This document shows positions 45,141-55,545 of a stretch of 64,000 nt of DNA, one piece after another. The notes beneath the pieces are model-generated. The model made no database searches. It was not told the DNA's origin and saw only the letters and a list, made by a program, of their open reading frames with translations. This DNA comes from Siderastrea siderea. Lineage: Eukaryota; Cnidaria; Anthozoa; Scleractinia; Rhizangiidae. The position numbers were made by a program, and so were the translations under genes. The stretch covers positions 56,085,265 through 56,149,264 of the forward strand of contig OZ034967.1 of the NCBI GenBank assembly GCA_964030785.1, given 5' to 3'. Each line of letters begins with the position of its first letter. Position 1 is the stretch's first letter.

Positions 45141-45233
45141 TTATATATAGATTTAGGCAAGCCTAAAAGCGGAGCCCTCCCCCCCCCCCCCCCTCCCCGC
45201 CCTTTTTGTTTTGTTTGTTTGTCTGTTTTTGCT

Positions 45234-45264
<31 letters not shown>

Positions 45265-46030
45265 GTTTTGTTTTTTTTTTGCTGGCAGTTATTAATTTGC
45301 GAAACTACTCTCATTCAATTGTTAAATTAAAAAAAAATTCTTATCCTCGCTGGGAGCCGAACCCGGGACGTCGGCGTCTGAAGCCGGATATCAATCCACT
45401 AGGCCATGAGCGTTTCTTGTACTCGTTCAACTTAATTTTAATACTTGTTTCTTTCTTCGTGACAAGCTACCTATCAGCATGAAAATGCTGGTGTTTTCCT
45501 GGCAAAATGTGTTCGGAACGCCGTAAAAACCATGGTTGTGGACAGAAAAAACCAAAAAGCACTAGCTCTGCTATATTTGGCGTTGAAACCGCTGCGAAAA
45601 GCTGCGAACTCAAACGGTGTGCCGACCGAGTTCCAACCGACGAGGCAAATTTGAACTTTTCGCCTGAACTTTATCGCCTAATTTTTTTTCGCCTTAATTG
45701 AACTTTTCCCCTTCCACCAAAAAGACAACTGAGTATTCTTTTGAACTTTTTTTTCCATTAACAAATTTGTTTTTGACTTTTGTTGTCTTTGCTTGTTTTG
45801 CTACAACGCGGGTCAACATGCGATTTCGCGCCAAAAACACACGGGATTCAGCACAGGGTTATATCCAGTGTATGAAGTGTATTGGTAGCCCTCTGGTGCG
45901 GACGGACGGACGTACGGTCACGTGACTATTACGTCACTACCAAAATTTTTTGGCTTGATAGGTTACCAAATTTCCTTAGCAATGGAGCTCCGCTGACGCG
46001 CTAGCGCGCTTTCTCCGCTACGGAATTTTA
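45141..46030. repeat. SINE-like or composite repeat, second copy of the TAGATTTAGGCAAGCC element
   Basis: Starts with TAGATTTAGGCAAGCCTAAA and a poly-C tract, then a (TTTTG)n run (45200-45285), a minus-strand tRNA-like module, and ends with GGAGCTCCGCTGACGCGCTA-type sequence near 45985-46020. A similar end (GCTCCGCTGGCGCGCTACGC) occurs at 46790-46815, also preceded by TACGGTCACGTGA. Confidence 0.55.
45345..45413 (-). repeat. tRNA-like module, probable SINE head
   Basis: On the minus strand TGGCCTAGTGG (A box) and GGGTTCGGCTCCC (B box) are well spaced. CCGGC/GCCG can form an anticodon stem around a TTCAGAC loop. The ends do not form a clean acceptor stem, so I favour a tRNA-derived SINE over a functional tRNA gene. 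Confidence 0.55.
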
Positions 46031-46053
46031 ACCAGAAATTTAAGTTTACTCAC

Positions 46054-46475
46054 ATTCTGCTGGAATGTTGTTGATTAGCTGCCGTTCTCTTTGCCTTTGA
46101 ATTTCTCTTTCCCGCTGTTCTTTGCGTCCTTCTTGCCTGTTTTCTCTTGCCCTGACTCCTTCCACTTCGCGTCGCTCCTCAGTACTATTTTGCCTCCATT
46201 CTTTATTCCTGGTTTGCTCTGCTTCTCGGCGTTCTTCGCTCATATTTTGCCTCCATTTTCTATTCGTGGTTCGTTCTGCTTCTCGACGTTCTTCGCTTAT
46301 ATTTCGCCTCCTTTCTCTTCCCCTGCCTCGCTCCCTTTCTCGATCTTCTTCGCTTGCCCAGAGTTAATTATTGCCTGTTAATTATTGCTCTCTGTCTCTG
46401 CCGTTCTCTTTCACGTTGTGCTTCAGTTAAACCCTGTCTTAACGTTATATCAACTCCGCTATCGTTTGTTGACAT
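46054..46475 (-). pseudogene. Arg/Glu-rich coiled-coil exon with 21-residue repeats
   Basis: From ATG (complement of 46473-46475) the frame reads MSTNDSGVDITLRQGLTEAQ and then RERERQRQRAIINRQ before a TAA at about 46368. A shifted frame continues with SEERREAERTTNRKWRQNM, SEERREAEQTRNKEWRQNS and TEERREVEGVRARENRQEG, a 21-residue (63-bp) repeat, and reaches a GTGAGT donor (complement of 46048-46053) after NNIPAE. Charged N-terminal repeats of this sort are seen in some Helitron-like helicase proteins, but no helicase is present, so the assignment is a guess. Confidence 0.4.
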
Positions 46476-46821
46476 AACAATAGAAATATTATCTTTTCTC
46501 AGATGAAAACTTTTGTTTTTGGGAACAATCGTTTCGCTAAAAAGAAACCTCTCTTTCAAAAACGACATTGAGTTTCTCGCTATTTCCCGCCAGAAAAACG
46601 CGGGCTGCCCACATCCTAGTGCGCGCCATTCCCGCCAAACGCAGCACTCTCTTCCCCTGTGTCGGGTTGCGTTAGCCTTCTCTTCTCCTCCCCCAGAGTC
46701 CGTACAGACGCTCGCTCGCTCGCTCGCTCGTACGGTCACGTGATAACGAAATTTTCTCGGCTTGATGTTGAAAATTGTTACCCTTGGTGCTCCGCTGGCG
46801 CGCTACGCGCGCTGGAGCTCT

Positions 46822-47587
46822 CCTTTAAATTAAAAAGGGCATATTATTTTACTGCTTTACAGATTTTCAAAGAGAATTTGACTCTATCTGGCATCATGAT
46901 GGGTTATTACACAAATTGTCATATATTGAAATAGGTGGACAATTTTATCATTTAATCTCTGATATGCATTCAAAAACTAAATAAAATGCGCTATAAGAAA
47001 CGGAAACGAGAAACTCCTTCATTACCTACAACAAAGGAGTGCGACAAGGATATATTCCTTCGCCATTGAATTTCCATGCATCCTAGAATCCTCGAATGGC
47101 ACAAATGCAATTATTTTACCAAATGGGTTTCCTCTTAATTGTTAATTCGATGCAGATGATCTCATATGGTTTTCTAAAACAAGTTATATACCGTCCAAAA
47201 TGCTAGCGAGAAATGTTAATTTTTCAAAAATTAAGAAAAAAATCAACATGTGGCAAAATTTTCCTTCTTTCTGAACGTCATTCCAGTTGCCAAGGCTTCA
47301 CAGTACACCTGGAATACTGTAAAGTTCAACGCTGTAGAGTTCAATGCCGAAACGTTTAGTTTTCTATTGAACTTTACAGTATTCCATGTGTTTATTTCAA
47401 TTAACACTGTGCAGGACACTTACATATTTTTCGTTCACAGTACACCTACTTTGGCGTTATTTTCAACACTAATGGTAGTTTCTTAAATTCCAAAAATCCT
47501 TGGTTGAGAAAGCTAGAAGATCGATTTCAGCTTCTAAACGTTATCTTGATTTCAGTAATAAACTATTTGATATTCTATTTCTCCCCA
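46822..47587 (+). pseudogene. LINE ORF2 fragment, palm and thumb part (right half)
   Basis: The frame reads KKGILFYCF and TDFQREFDSIWHHDG (motif A region with its Asp), a damaged IEIGGQFYHLISDMHSKTK, RNGNEKLL and QQRSATR where G-V-R-Q-G is expected, then IIILPNGFPLN-like and DADDL-like remnants, YFGVIFNTNGSFL, and LVEKARRSISASKRYLDFSN. Many stops and shifts. It continues exactly where 32646-33218 ends (LIDKYV), so both halves are probably one LINE split by later insertions. It ends abruptly against a fragment of another gene at about 47588. Confidence 0.7.
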
Positions 47588-47589
47588 CA

Positions 47590-47725
47590 GAAATAGATAC
47601 CAGAAATAGATACCATCTTGGAACGCTTCATGGATGCTGTATTCAACAGCGCCTTCATTCGTGTTCTTCACTCGTCGGTAGACGCCCTTATCGGCAAAAA
47701 TGATGTAGTAATTACCAGCAACATA
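47590..47725 (-). pseudogene. single-repeat fragment of the YRRV repeat gene family
   Basis: The minus strand reads YVAGNYYIIFADKGVYRRVK, NTNEGAVEYSIHEAFQ and DGIYFW, aligning with the repeats at 23430-23570. This copy has the Tyr codon where the 22.7-kb copy has a stop. Only one repeat is kept, and the sequence near 48013-48060 matches the flank of duplicate B2, so it is a third relic of that locus. Confidence 0.65.
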
Positions 47726-48431
47726 CGGACAATAAAGTGTTTATTTTCAGTTGCGTTGGGGGGAGGGGATATGTCCTGAAATGCACTTTAGTAAGATTCA
47801 TCTTCCTCATAATAGGCATCACAAAGTATCCTCATTAATGAAATTGCACCAAAACACACAAAATTATATCAAATTTGACGTATATGAAAATAAAAATGTA
47901 CGAAGTCTGTGACTGTAAACATCTCGGGTAGCAGCAAATGCTACACTAGAGGACCAGTATAAAACAAGCTTTCATAAGCTGTTACATTTATATATGGGGT
48001 CGTTTATTCACTAACACGTCAAAAATAACACATTAGTCATTCGCGTATAAGTAGCGAACAGCCGTACGGGGTAGGATTATGGGGAACCCTTTGTAAATTC
48101 ATTGTTTATTTTACTTTTGGTCGTTTTTTCGTGATGTTTGGTTTATTTATGATAATTCATTACTGACTGTCCCTTGTCACAAATAACCAGCCCCTAGCTG
48201 GATGAACGAAAGAATCAAAGTTGAACTCTTTTTAATTATTTTTCGACTTTCCGTGAACAAAATCGATATTAATTAACATCCATTTTAGTAACAGAAAGTC
48301 GAAGAAAACTTTCCTGCTTGCTGAAGCTAGTTGACAGGAAATGTTCCTTTGTTGCTCTTCAGAGGCGATTTCAATCCGCCACGAAAGTTTTAAGACGACA
48401 CCTAGCTTTACTTTCATGTTTGTTTTTCCAC
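47726..48431. other. noncoding, right flank of the third locus copy
   Basis: CACTAACACGTCAAAAATAA and AAGTAGCGAAC (48013-48060) are shared with 29.92-29.98 kb. No gene. Confidence 0.4.
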
Positions 48432-48796
48432 CGGTGACCAAAGCGCAATAAAAGAGTTTATATGGATTACAAATTGAGCGTACTATGAGCGTTTGTATGG
48501 ATTTGAAAATGAGTTGAAAATAGCTCCCTTTACCTTTGAACAGCTGCAATAAAGCTTGAAACCTTACCTGGTGTCCTTATTTTGTCTTTCTAGCGCTTCG
48601 GAAAGCCATACGCGCGATTTTCGTTTCAACGGTCTATCACAAAGACAAAATAAGGACACCAGGCCAAGCTTTATCGCAGCTTTTCAAAGGAGAAAGGAGA
48701 TATTTTCACTCATTTTCAATTCCATACACACGCTCATAGTACGCTCAATTTTAAGTCCATACCAACTTTTTTAGTACGCTTTGGTCACCTGTGGTT
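48432..48796. mobile_element. fold-back element, arms about 155 bp
   Basis: GGTGACCAAAGCG, CGTACTATGAGCGT, TGCAATAAAGCTTG and GTGTCCTTATTTTGTCTTT on the left are repeated in reverse complement on the right. The central loop is about 50 bp (48591-48638). Arms have diverged by scattered substitutions. No ORF of substance. Confidence 0.8.
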
Positions 48797-49227
48797 TTTC
48801 AAAGTTGATGCCGGGCATTCGGCCGCTTCGGTTCTTGACATATTTGGTCCTACATTCCCGGTTGGAAGGTTCTTGTTTTGCATCTTGATTTCCCCTTCCG
48901 ACATTTAAAAAGTTCTCCAAAATCTTTCGGCAAAGCCATGTTAGAATTTACAGCGACAAGTGACTGCCAGCTTAAGTGGCGGGAAAATCCGATACGACTC
49001 TTTTTTTAATAGTGAAAAAAATCGTATCAGGCTTGTGATTGGCCATACGATGTTTTTCACTTGTGAGAAAAATCGTATAACAAATAGGATTTCTTCTCAT
49101 CAAAGAGAGACGATTTTTATTCGAGGTGTTTGTAATGAGTAAATCTCAGTACTTATATAATAAATTGCGTTACATGGTTATTTGATAAAACAAATCTTGT
49201 ATTAAAAAATAACGCAAGATTGGTTTT
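48797..49227. other. noncoding with short AAAATCGTAT repeats
   Basis: GAAAAAAATCGTATC and GAGAAAAATCGTATAAC repeat at 49013-49080. No gene. Confidence 0.4.
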
Positions 49228-49404
49228 ATTAAGGGCGTTTTTATTTGCAACATACGCGTAAGGCCGTCACATTTGCTCGTTGGAATTTTTTATTGTTTTC
49301 GAGCTAAAAAACAATAAAAAATTCCAACGAGCAAATGCGACGGCTATACGTACGGTGGCCCGTACCGTATATACGCGTATGTTGCAAATAAATACGCCCT
49401 AAAC
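49228..49404. mobile_element. small fold-back MITE, about 170 bp
   Basis: AGGGCGTTTTTATTTGCAAC and CATACGCGTA on the left pair with TATACGCGTATG, TTGCAAATAAATACGCCCT on the right. The inner arms AATTTTTTATTGTTTT and AAAACAATAAAAAATT are also inverted. It is inserted into a short tandem array of TAACGCAA...TTGGTTTTAT units (49200-49505). Confidence 0.8.
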
Positions 49405-49660
49405 AAAACAACAAAATCACAAAATAACGCAAAATTGGTTTTATCAAATGACCAAATAACGCAAGTTCTGTTTTATCAGATAGCAATGTAACGCAATGTT
49501 GGTTTATGAATTACCAACTCATATAAAAAGGTTAAATTTGGACATACATTTAAGAATGAAAATAAGCCAAAGGAATTTTACACAACGTTTCGACGTCTCC
49601 ATGACATCATTTTCAAATGAAGTGACAGAATAAAACTCGAACAGTCTAATATATAGATTT

Positions 49661-50606
49661 CTTAATCAAATGTATAGCTCGCAGTTTTATCCTGTCATAA
49701 ACAGGCCAACAAGAATAACAAAAAGCTCAGCGACAGCAATTGATAACATATTTATTAATAACGTTTACTTAGACTGCTCAAGTGGTATTTTGATTAGTGA
49801 TCTCTCAGAACACTTGCCTGTTTTTCAAATTTTACCTAATATAAATATACAAAAACAAAAAAAGAATTCCTTCAAGAGAAGAGAATTGACTAAGGGAAAT
49901 ATAGATAAGTTGCGTAGAGAAATTCAAAACATAAGCTGGGAATACCTGATGAACATCAGTGATGTTGACGAGGCTTATTCCTATTTTCAGGAAAAATTTC
50001 TGTGCTTGTATAATACATGTATTCCTGAAAAGAATTATTCTAGTAAAGAGTCTAAAGCTAGTAACAAACCTTGGATCACGAAAGGATTCATCAAATCTAC
50101 AAGAATAAAACACAAGCTATACAAAAAACTTTTAAGCAAAGGAAACGAAGAGCTCAAGGCAAAGTACAAATATTATCGTAACAAATTGAATAAGCAAAAA
50201 AGTAATCTCAAAAAGAAATATTATGAAAGACAATTTGATATTAACAAAGGCAACTTAAAACAGACATGGCAACTAGTAAACGATGTACTCAACAGGAAAA
50301 AGAAAGAGACAGTACATGTTACAGAATTTAAGAAAGATAATGAACCAGTTACTGACAGGAAGGAAATTGTCAACAGGTTCAATGATTATTTGGTTAATGT
50401 TGGACCTAACCTTGCTACGAAGATAACAGCTAACACTAACTTATCATTCAAAGATTACTTGAAGGGAAGTTTTATGGATTCGATGCTATTGTCACCTGTA
50501 TGTGAACAGGAAATTAAGAGAGAATTAGAGAATCTTGACCCATCAAAAAGTTGTGGACACGATAATATCATTCCCCGGGTAGTTAAACTATTAGCGTCAG
50601 AATTAA
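49661..50606 (+). pseudogene. LINE ORF2: end of the endonuclease and start of RT (left half)
   Basis: The frame opens with INRPTRITKSSATAIDNIFI and ILISDLSEHLPVF, the last motifs of an AP-type endonuclease (D-N-I-F and S-D-H-x-P-V, here S-E-H). A Lys-rich linker follows (KASNKPWITKGFIKSTRIKH), then the start of RT with KRELENLDPSKSCGHDNIIP and RVVKLLASEL. It is 5' truncated at about 49655. At TTAA 50603-50606 it is interrupted by the 5.7-kb element and resumes in frame at 56325. Confidence 0.88.
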
Positions 50607-51170
50607 AGAGCCAGTGTCACCCAAATTGCTTTGCGCGCCGAGGTACATTTTTCATATATGAAACATACGCCATTTTCTTGATTGTCGTGAAGTCTGATTT
50701 GTATCTTCTTCCATCGCTGCCGTTAGCGATCCGAAAGCACTAGTGTGAATTTTGTCTTCACATTTAAGTGTCGCCGTATCGATTTCGTTGTATATGTCGG
50801 AATTCTGAAGTGTTTTCGCGGTGGAGAAGGAGATCTTTAAATGGGATGCCTCGTAGGGTTCAGGAAAACTGAGGCGAAGGCCGAGTCTTCCGGGCTCTGC
50901 CAAAGTTGTACGGCTGAAGGAGTCCGTGTATCAGTAGCGGAGGGAAAGAAAAACTTCTACGGGTTTCAGCAATAGTACTGACACTGTGTTTGCCGAAATA
51001 GTGCTACATTCGTTGCCGAATGAAAACAGAAGGAACGTTGATTTACCACAAAATAACAGTAGCTACGGGCTTGCTCCAAAATAATGCTTATGGTAATGAG
51101 CTTGTGCTGTTTTGCTTAATTATTCCTTGTGCTCACTGTCTGTTTATGTTTTATTTTTACAAAAAGTGTA

Positions 51171-51472
51171 AGTGGCTATTCTGGTTTTGCGTCATCGACA
51201 TCGGTCGATGCGATCGATCGCGCAATCACTCGATCGGACTGTAATAGATCCATGTATACGCATTGAATGCAAAGTCAGATCTTGAGTAGTTTTCTCCCGT
51301 GACATCTAGCGATGAAGACGTCAATATTCTTGCTACTTGTTTTTGTCTTATTATTTTTATATCGAGTGGAAGTGGCTACTCTGGTTTTACGTCCATCGAG
51401 ATCGATCGATCGATCGATCAATCGATCGGTTGTTATAAAAGCTCCATACGCGTTGACTACAAAGTCAGATCT
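51171..51472 (+). repeat. duplicated GATC-rich segment (51171-51282 and 51371-51472)
   Basis: AGTGGCTA(T/C)TCTGGTTTT(G/A)CGTC, tandem CGATCGATCGAT, CCAT(GTAT)ACGC and AAAGTCAGATCT occur in the same order twice, about 200 bp apart. Confidence 0.8.
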
Positions 51473-51554
51473 ACAGGAGTACCTGACGGGGCCGCTCGAC
51501 AAAAAACCCGCTCGACAGGCTGAAATTGAGCTTGCTGGGAAAGTTAAACATTAG
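51312..51554 (+). CDS. possible small secreted peptide ORF (80 aa)
   Basis: From ATG 51312: MKTSIFLLLVFVLLFLYRV is a strong signal-peptide-like start, followed by a mature part with no Cys that includes SIDRSINRS (encoded by the GATC repeat), KAPYALTTKSDLQEYLTG and the basic PLDKKPARQ. A segment starting ATCTAGCGATGAAGA with the same upstream TTTTCTCC occurs again at 56143-56170, so the start region itself is repeated. It is intact, but may be a chance product of AT-rich sequence. No known family. Confidence 0.25.
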   Translation: MKTSIFLLLVFVLLFLYRVEVATLVLRPSRSIDRSINRSVVIKAPYALTTKSDLQEYLTGPLDKKPARQAEIELAGKVKH

Positions 51555-53137
51555 ATAGTTAACTGGCTGGGATGTTTCGCAAACACCCGGCTTGCAGGGA
51601 ATTGATATTAAAACACTGTCTCTAGTTGGGGAAAAATGGCTTGTTTGTTTTTTCCTGGCTATTAGACTCTAAAAACAAATTCTGTTCTGACTACGAGCAG
51701 TCTCTCTTCCCGCTCAGGGATTGTCGATCAAAAAGAACAAGCGAGCGAGAGCGGAAATCACCTGCGGCACGGAAACGTGACGCGCGCGTGATTAGCCGCT
51801 AACGCGAGTCAGGTAGAGAGGGGCGTGTCGACAGCTACAGGTTAACACCAGCTGTCGATTTTAAAAAAAGAGGTAATACGAAACTCTTATTTTGAATGAA
51901 CAAATCAGTTGAGCTCGGTAAACGTTTACCTTTTCGTTCGAACTGGTTGTTTGATGGCGATCTCCGCGGCAATCCCCGCCAAGTAGCAACGTTAGGGTGA
52001 GTGGCTTTTTGGTGTGCATCAGTTTAGTTATTTTTCTTATTTTGAAGTAATAAAGCCCGTAATAGGATGAATTTTGCGCTCCTCTGGGCGAACATGATCA
52101 AAAGATAATTCTGAACATTTGCGCATGAAAGGAGTTCACAGAAGAAATTCGTACTTTCTGGGATATTAAAAAAAGCAATCACAAAAACGTAGATCTGCTA
52201 ATTTTGTTTGCCGCTTTGTGAATATGTTACAATTGAGACGGACAACTCATAGCTGCTCATAGCCGGCGCATCATGCTTGAAACCCCGGGTCTACACATAG
52301 CTGTGAAATCGGTTGTAATATTGGCTGAATTTAGAACTTGAGGGATTTACTTTCATTTTTAAAGGTCTGAGGATATCTTCGGAAACTGAAGACATTTGGA
52401 AAGCGAGAAGGGAGCCATTTTTAACCTTAGGCAAAATGTTTCATTCATCCACGCTACAAAACAGAACTCATTAGTCAACTCTGAGTCAATTGTAACGAAT
52501 GTCGAGTTCCGCCGCTCACTCGGGTCCTGCTTTCTTCCCCGAAAACCGACTGGGTCCTGTAAGATACTTTGCTCGTGTTTGTGACATAAATTTGCGGCAC
52601 GGCTTCTACGTCTGTCTCGATTATTACTAACAAGATGCGTGGTTCAAAGTTGCAATCTGGAAAAAAGGTCACCGGAAGTGGCTGGCAAGTTATGACACCT
52701 CGCGGGTAAGATGGTTTGACTGTATGGTATTTTTACCGTGAAAATAGCAATCTACTCTCGGTCAAAACTAAACACCTCCGAAGAATGTTCAGCGAAAGCA
52801 CAGACTGCCTTAGACTTTCACAAAGTCCTTCGTCGACGCGCGGTTTAGGTATGTCACGTACGAAGGACTTTTCCAGCTTGCAGCGCGCCAATTTTACCGA
52901 CCCAAAAACGGGTCGGTGAATAAATTATATCCGCGGCCAATCAGAATCGAGATCTCGAAGAAACCATCATTCAAATGTAAATGTCAAATGTCAAATGTTA
53001 ACTCAGCTTTTCTCAGGGGACTATGTTGAACATATTAAGTTGTTATATTTTTGGAAACGACAGGAAATCACTTGAATTGAAGCTAACCGAGAAAATGTTT
53101 TGTCACACTAGGCTAGAGATTTTCAGCCATTCCCAGC

Positions 53138-53481
53138 TTAAATTAAGCTTAGTATCCTAACTTCAACGGAACTCTCCTCCTCTGATGAATCAAATAAATC
53201 TGCTTGTGTGGAGGTATCTCTTGTGAGAAGCATAAAATCTTGTTCGCTCGAGGTTTGTTTTTGTAGGGCATCCTGCAGGAGAAGCGATCTTTTACTTGAG
53301 CTACCAGAGGCATCAGAAGAGAGTCTTTTCGTGCTGGTCCCGCTTTCTTTCTGGGCAGCTATCGCTTCACGACCTGTCTTCAACGACAACGTAACAAGGT
53401 TCACTTTATTCACTATAGTCTCGTTCTTGTCGGCGCAATTTCTACATATTATGTTAATCGTCAATTCAGTTGGAGAAAATA
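53138..53481 (-). CDS. possible exon, Ser-rich protein of unknown function
   Basis: Following a TTTCAG acceptor-like string the frame reads RIFSPTELTINIICRNCADK (a C-x2-C pair) and then SGTSTKRLSSDASGSSSKRS, QDALQKQTSSEQ and ADLFDSSEEESSVEV before TAA at 53138. Codon use and acidic/Ser blocks look protein-like. There is no ATG near its start, so it could be an internal exon. It lies in the 5.7-kb TTAA element and might be part of its lost transposase or of captured host sequence. Confidence 0.3.
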
Positions 53482-53542
53482 TTCTCTGCTGAAATGATTC
53501 GAGCTCTCCCGCCGGTTTTATGTCACTGTCACCGTTTTGTCA

Positions 53543-53564
53543 GGGGGGGGGGGGGGGGGGGGGG
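53543..53564 (+). repeat. poly-G tract of 22
   Basis: Uninterrupted G run. Other G/C runs of 12-16 occur in the window (for example 45179-45193 and 55921-55936). Confidence 0.95.
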
Positions 53565-53899
53565 CTAGTTTACTGTCTTCTTCAAAACACGTCTCAAAGT
53601 ACAGTACTTTATTACCCTTTTTTGTTTCCTTCTGTGAAATTGTTAAACGTTGACGTCAGGAGGAATGAAAGTCTCTTATTTATTACAATTTTTGAAGTAT
53701 TAAATTTAAATAATTATAAAACTACGAAATATTGCCCTCCAGAAATATGAAATGTCGCTGTCGCAAAAAGGCATTTGAGTGAATAACTAGTAAATCTGAT
53801 GGGTTTTAAACGATACTTTTAAAAGTACTTCATTTAGACACATTTTCTAAAATGACTGATGTAGTCTTAAACATTTTGCCTTTCTACGGTGATTGCCTT

Positions 53900-55118
53900 A
53901 TGCTGACAATGGCTTTTGCTGCGAATCTTTGCGGCAGTTCTGTCGCGAATCTTTTACGGTGAATGACTTACGACAACTGACACTGGCTTTTGCTGCGAAT
54001 CTTTGCGGCAGTTCTGTCGCGAATCTTTTACGGTGAATGCCTTACGACAACTGACAATGGCTTTTGCTGCGAATCTTTGCGGCAGTTCTGTCGCGAATCT
54101 TTTACGGTGAATGCCTTACGACAACTGACACTGGCTTTTGCTGCGAATCTTTGCGGCAGTTCTGTCGGGAATCTTTTACGGTGAATGCCTTACGACAACT
54201 GACACTGGCTTTTGCTGTGAATCTTTGCGGCAGTTCTGTCGCGAATCTTTTACGGTGAATGACTTACGACAACTGACACTGGCTTTTGCTGCGAATCTTT
54301 GCGGCAGTTCTGTCGGGAATCTTTTACGGTGAATGCCTTACGACAACTGACACTGGCTTTTGCTGCGAATCTTTGCGGCAGTTCTGTCGCGAATGTTTTA
54401 CGGTGAATGCCTTACGACAACTGACAATGGCTTTTGCTGCGAATCTTTGCGGCAGTTCTGTCGCAAATCTTTTACGGTGAATGCCTTACGACAGCTGACA
54501 CTGGCTTTTGCTGCGAATCTTTGCGGTAGTTCTGTCGCAAATCTTTTACGGTGAATGCCTTACGACAACTGACAATGGCTTTTGCTGCGAATCTTTGCGG
54601 CAGTTCTGTCGCAAATCTTTTACGGTGAATGCCTTACGACAGCTGACACTGGCTTTTGCTGCGAATCTTTGTGGTAGTTCTGTCGCAAATCTTTTACGGT
54701 GAATGCCTTACGACAACTGACAATGGCTTTTGCTGCGAATCTTTGCGGCAGTTCTGTCGCGAATCTTTTACGGTGAATGCCTTACGACAGCTGACACTGG
54801 CTTTTGCTGCGAATCTTTGCGGCAGTTCTGTCGCAAATCTTTTACGGTGAATGCCTTACGACAACTGACACTGGCTTTTGCTGCGAATCTTTGCGGTAGT
54901 TCTGTCGCGAATCTTTTACGGTGAATGCCTTACGACAACTGACAAAGGCTTTTGCTGTGAATCTTTGCGGCAGTTCTGTCCCAATGTTTTACGGTGAATG
55001 TCTTACGACAACTGACAATGGCTTTTGCTGCGAATCTTTGCGGCAGTTCTTTCGCAAATCTTTTACGGTGGTTGTCTTACGACAACTGACGATGGCTTTT
55101 GTTTCGAAACTTTGCAGC
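53900..55118 (+). repeat. 74-bp minisatellite, about 16 units
   Basis: Unit: GGCTTTTGCTGCGAATCTTT, then GCGGCAGTTCTGTCGCGAAT, then CTTTTACGGTGAATGCCTTA, then CGACAACTGACA(A/C)T. Units are 74 bp with few changes in the centre and greater divergence at both ends. Because 74 is not a multiple of three, each unit is read in another frame, producing overlapping 64-codon ORFs spaced 74 bp apart, which are artefacts. The unit contains an internal CGAATCTTT repeat. Confidence 0.97.
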
Positions 55119-55500
55119 TCAGTACTGACGTCCGCTGTCGAGTTTGTTTTTATCGATTTACTCCGTCCAGTTGATTGAACTTGTTAAGGTTGCACTTAAC
55201 TAATTTTTTTTCTTTTGATATTGATTTATTTGCTGGGATTCCTGGTAATCAGGAACTGATAATCACGACATACGCTGGCCAACTAAATCCGAGGTTCTGC
55301 CTTACTGAGTCCTTCTTTCTCCTTGTAAATGTGCAGTGTATAAAACTTCAGGTTCTAACCGCCTTGCATTTGTATAATTGTGATTCCCACACCATCGTTT
55401 AACTTGAAACTGAATTACGACTTTTTACCCGACACTTTTTGGAGCGGTTATGAGAATTTGCAGTGTGCAGCTTGGGCCTCTGTTTCCTTGTTTTCTTGTT
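55119..55500. other. noncoding part of the TTAA element
   Basis: Short ORFs without domains. No RNA gene seen. Confidence 0.4.
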
Positions 55501-55545
55501 TCACCTTTGTTGGTGTGTTTGTTTGTTTGTTTGTTTGTTTGTTTA
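55501..55545 (+). repeat. (TTTG)n microsatellite
   Basis: GTTTGTTTG repeats. An (ATAA)n run follows at 55798-55825. Confidence 0.9.

Noticed and set aside
45345..45413. Functional tRNA gene (apparent CAG anticodon)
   Set aside because: A and B boxes are good, but the acceptor stem does not pair cleanly and the module is embedded in a repeated element, so a SINE is more likely.
45698..45925. 75-codon ORF downstream of the SINE-like unit
   Set aside because: Lies within a repeated composite element with no domain.
46091..46381. Pro/Phe/Ser-rich plus-strand ORF
   Set aside because: Antisense of the Arg/Glu-rich 63-bp repeats, which look coding only on the minus strand.
53990..54924. Eight overlapping 64-codon ORFs with nearly identical proteins
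   Set aside because: They are spaced exactly 74 bp and are translations of the minisatellite in rotating frames, not a gene family.
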